Positions 63,000 through 64,000 of a stretch of DNA of 64,000 bases are shown one piece after another. The stretch's first letter is position 1. The number at the start of each line of letters is the position of its first letter. The stretch is taken from the NCBI GenBank assembly GCA_020632755.1, contig JACKEY010000005.1, positions 310,001 to 374,000 of the forward strand, read 5' to 3'. Both the position numbers and the translations under genes were made by a program. The DNA comes from Alphaproteobacteria bacterium. GTDB taxonomy: Bacteria; Myxococcota_A; UBA796; UBA2385. The notes beneath the pieces are model-generated. The model did no database searches, was not told the origin of the DNA, and worked only from the letters and a program-made list of their open reading frames with translations.

Positions 63000-64000
63000 T
63001 TGTCATACGAAGGCCTCGTCCCGACCCAGGCCCTGCTCGCCCGCAAGCGCGACGAGCTGGTGGCGAAGCAGGCCGACCGCCTGCGCCAGGTCGACGACAT
63101 GCTGCGGGCCCAGCAGGCGGTGAGCGAGGCCCTGCGCGACGAGCTCGGCGCCCTGCGCGAGAAGGGGGTGGTGCTCGACGAGCTCGAGGCCCGGGCGAGC
63201 GAAGGGGGCCTGCTGGCCGCCCTGACGCGCACCCTCACGCGCCGCCGGACCATGCTCGAGCGCAAGAGCGTGACCGAGGGCCTGATCAGCCAGTACGAGA
63301 CCGTCAACGGCCGGCTGCGCAAGGCCACCGCCTTCTCCGACGAGCTGCGCCTGTGCGCCCTGGACCTGCAGAACCAGGTCGACCAGCTGCACGAGGAGCT
63401 CGGCCGCGCCCTGCGCAACGAGCAGCGCTGCGCCCAGCGCATCCGCGAGGTCGAGCAGCAGCTGGCCGCGCTGGACGAGACCCTGGGCCTGTCGCCCGAG
63501 GAGTCCGACCGCACCCGCGACCGCCTGACCTTCGAGGAGCGGACCGAGGCGGTGAACCTCGAGCTGTTCATGGCCGAGGCGCGCCTCGCCCGCCAGCACC
63601 TCGAGCCGGCCCGCAAGCTGCGGGACACCATGCTCGGCCTGCACGAGGACATGGCGCGGTTCGTCGTGGCCGCGACCTCGACCGTCAACGCCGCGGGGCG
63701 GCGCATCCAGGCCCTCGGCATGGCCGCCGACGCGCCCGTCGTGGTCGAGGAGCTGCAGCAGGGCCTCGACGAGCTCCAGGCCGCAATGGACGCGACCGAG
63801 GCCTATGTCGCCCAGTCCCAGACCCTGCTCACCGATGTGCTGCCCGAGCTCGCCCGCCGGCTGGAGCAGCAGCAGGACGTTCACCAGGAGCTCGGCGGCG
63901 ACGCCCTGGACGAGTACAGCCGCGAGCGCGCCCGCAGCCTGGCCTCGCAGGCCCTCCAGGACGCGGCCGAGGCCGAGGTCGACGAGGCGCTCAAGAAGAC
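63000..64000 (+). CDS. Long coiled-coil protein, 3' end cut by window edge
   Basis: A plus-strand frame is open from TTG 63000 to the window end (333 codons). GGAG lies six bases before TTG, giving MSYEGLVPTQALLARKRDEL. The protein is almost entirely charged helix with heptads (QADRLRQVDDMLRAQQAVSEALRDEL in parts; RIREVEQQLAALDETL). It holds the segment AATSTVNAAGRRIQALGMAAD and continues into DEALKK. It recalls TelA/toxic-anion-resistance-like or other cytosolic coiled-coil proteins, but no family was fixed. It is divergent from the SIR2-like gene across 214 bases. Confidence 0.75.
   Translation, partial: MSYEGLVPTQALLARKRDELVAKQADRLRQVDDMLRAQQAVSEALRDELGALREKGVVLDELEARASEGGLLAALTRTLTRRRTMLERKSVTEGLISQYETVNGRLRKATAFSDELRLCALDLQNQVDQLHEELGRALRNEQRCAQRIREVEQQLAALDETLGLSPEESDRTRDRLTFEERTEAVNLELFMAEARLARQHLEPARKLRDTMLGLHEDMARFVVAATSTVNAAGRRIQALGMAADAPVVVEELQQGLDELQAAMDATEAYVAQSQTLLTDVLPELARRLEQQQDVHQELGGDALDEYSRERARSLASQALQDAAEAEVDEALKK

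Overview
The window is a very GC-rich bacterial chromosome segment, densely coded on both strands. It has no insertion sequence, prophage, CRISPR array or rRNA, and one tRNA. Several traits suggest an uncultured Myxococcota-like (deltaproteobacterial) lineage: many secreted proteins and lipoproteins, a lipoprotein with a Ser/Thr/Asp/Gly tandem-repeat tail, a sulfatase-modifying-factor domain fused to disulfide modules, an FHA protein, an Sfp-type phosphopantetheinyl transferase, a type-3 ProRS, and the order tRNA-Gln, prs, rplY, pth, ..., rpsF, rpsR, rplI, dnaB. The taxonomic call is inference.

Layout. Positions 1-9975 hold envelope genes: secreted proteins, an HU protein, a class A penicillin-binding protein translationally coupled to a Cys-rich lipoprotein, an S41 protease and a PrsW-like protease. 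Positions 10094-15243 hold a CGFS glutaredoxin, a compact UvrA paralogue and a four-module redox fusion. Positions 15295-22672 are the housekeeping core: tRNA-Gln, prs, rplY, pth, hppA, rpsF-rpsR-rplI and dnaB. Positions 22669-31887 contain a secreted protein, an FHA protein coupled to a MerR-type/receiver-like regulator, an orphan XdhC, a beta-propeller and helix-hairpin-helix pair, guaA and a membrane protein. Positions 31891-47068 contain TPR and tail-anchored proteins, a phosphopantetheinyl transferase, secreted proteins, a DUF2079-like protein, proS, tkt, a PBP1b-type enzyme, a zinc ribbon, a double FKBP lipoprotein, a MATE transporter and a phosphoesterase. Positions 47079-58847 contain a methyltransferase, a PF09818-type ATPase overlapping a LysM/AgmX-type protein, a Rieske oxygenase, and an addB-addA pair preceded by a 17-bp perfect palindrome.

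The most unusual region is 58855-62785 on the minus strand. It looks like one operon: a protein with a macro-like N-terminus and a degenerate SIR2-like domain, then an ADP-ribosylglycohydrolase fused to a phosphatase-like domain that has lost its catalytic Cys, then a small lipoprotein. It faces a long coiled-coil gene that runs off the right edge. The ADP-ribosylglycohydrolase metal site looks intact while two partner domains look catalytically dead. This suggests an ADP-ribose or NAD signalling or immunity module, but that function is inference.

Other notable points are Cys-rich inserts in both members of the PBP1A-lipoprotein pair, loss of the catalytic Glu in the second ATPase of the UvrA paralogue, and several genes whose only sensible start is CTG. 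All coordinates and motifs come from reading the sequence; no database search was run.
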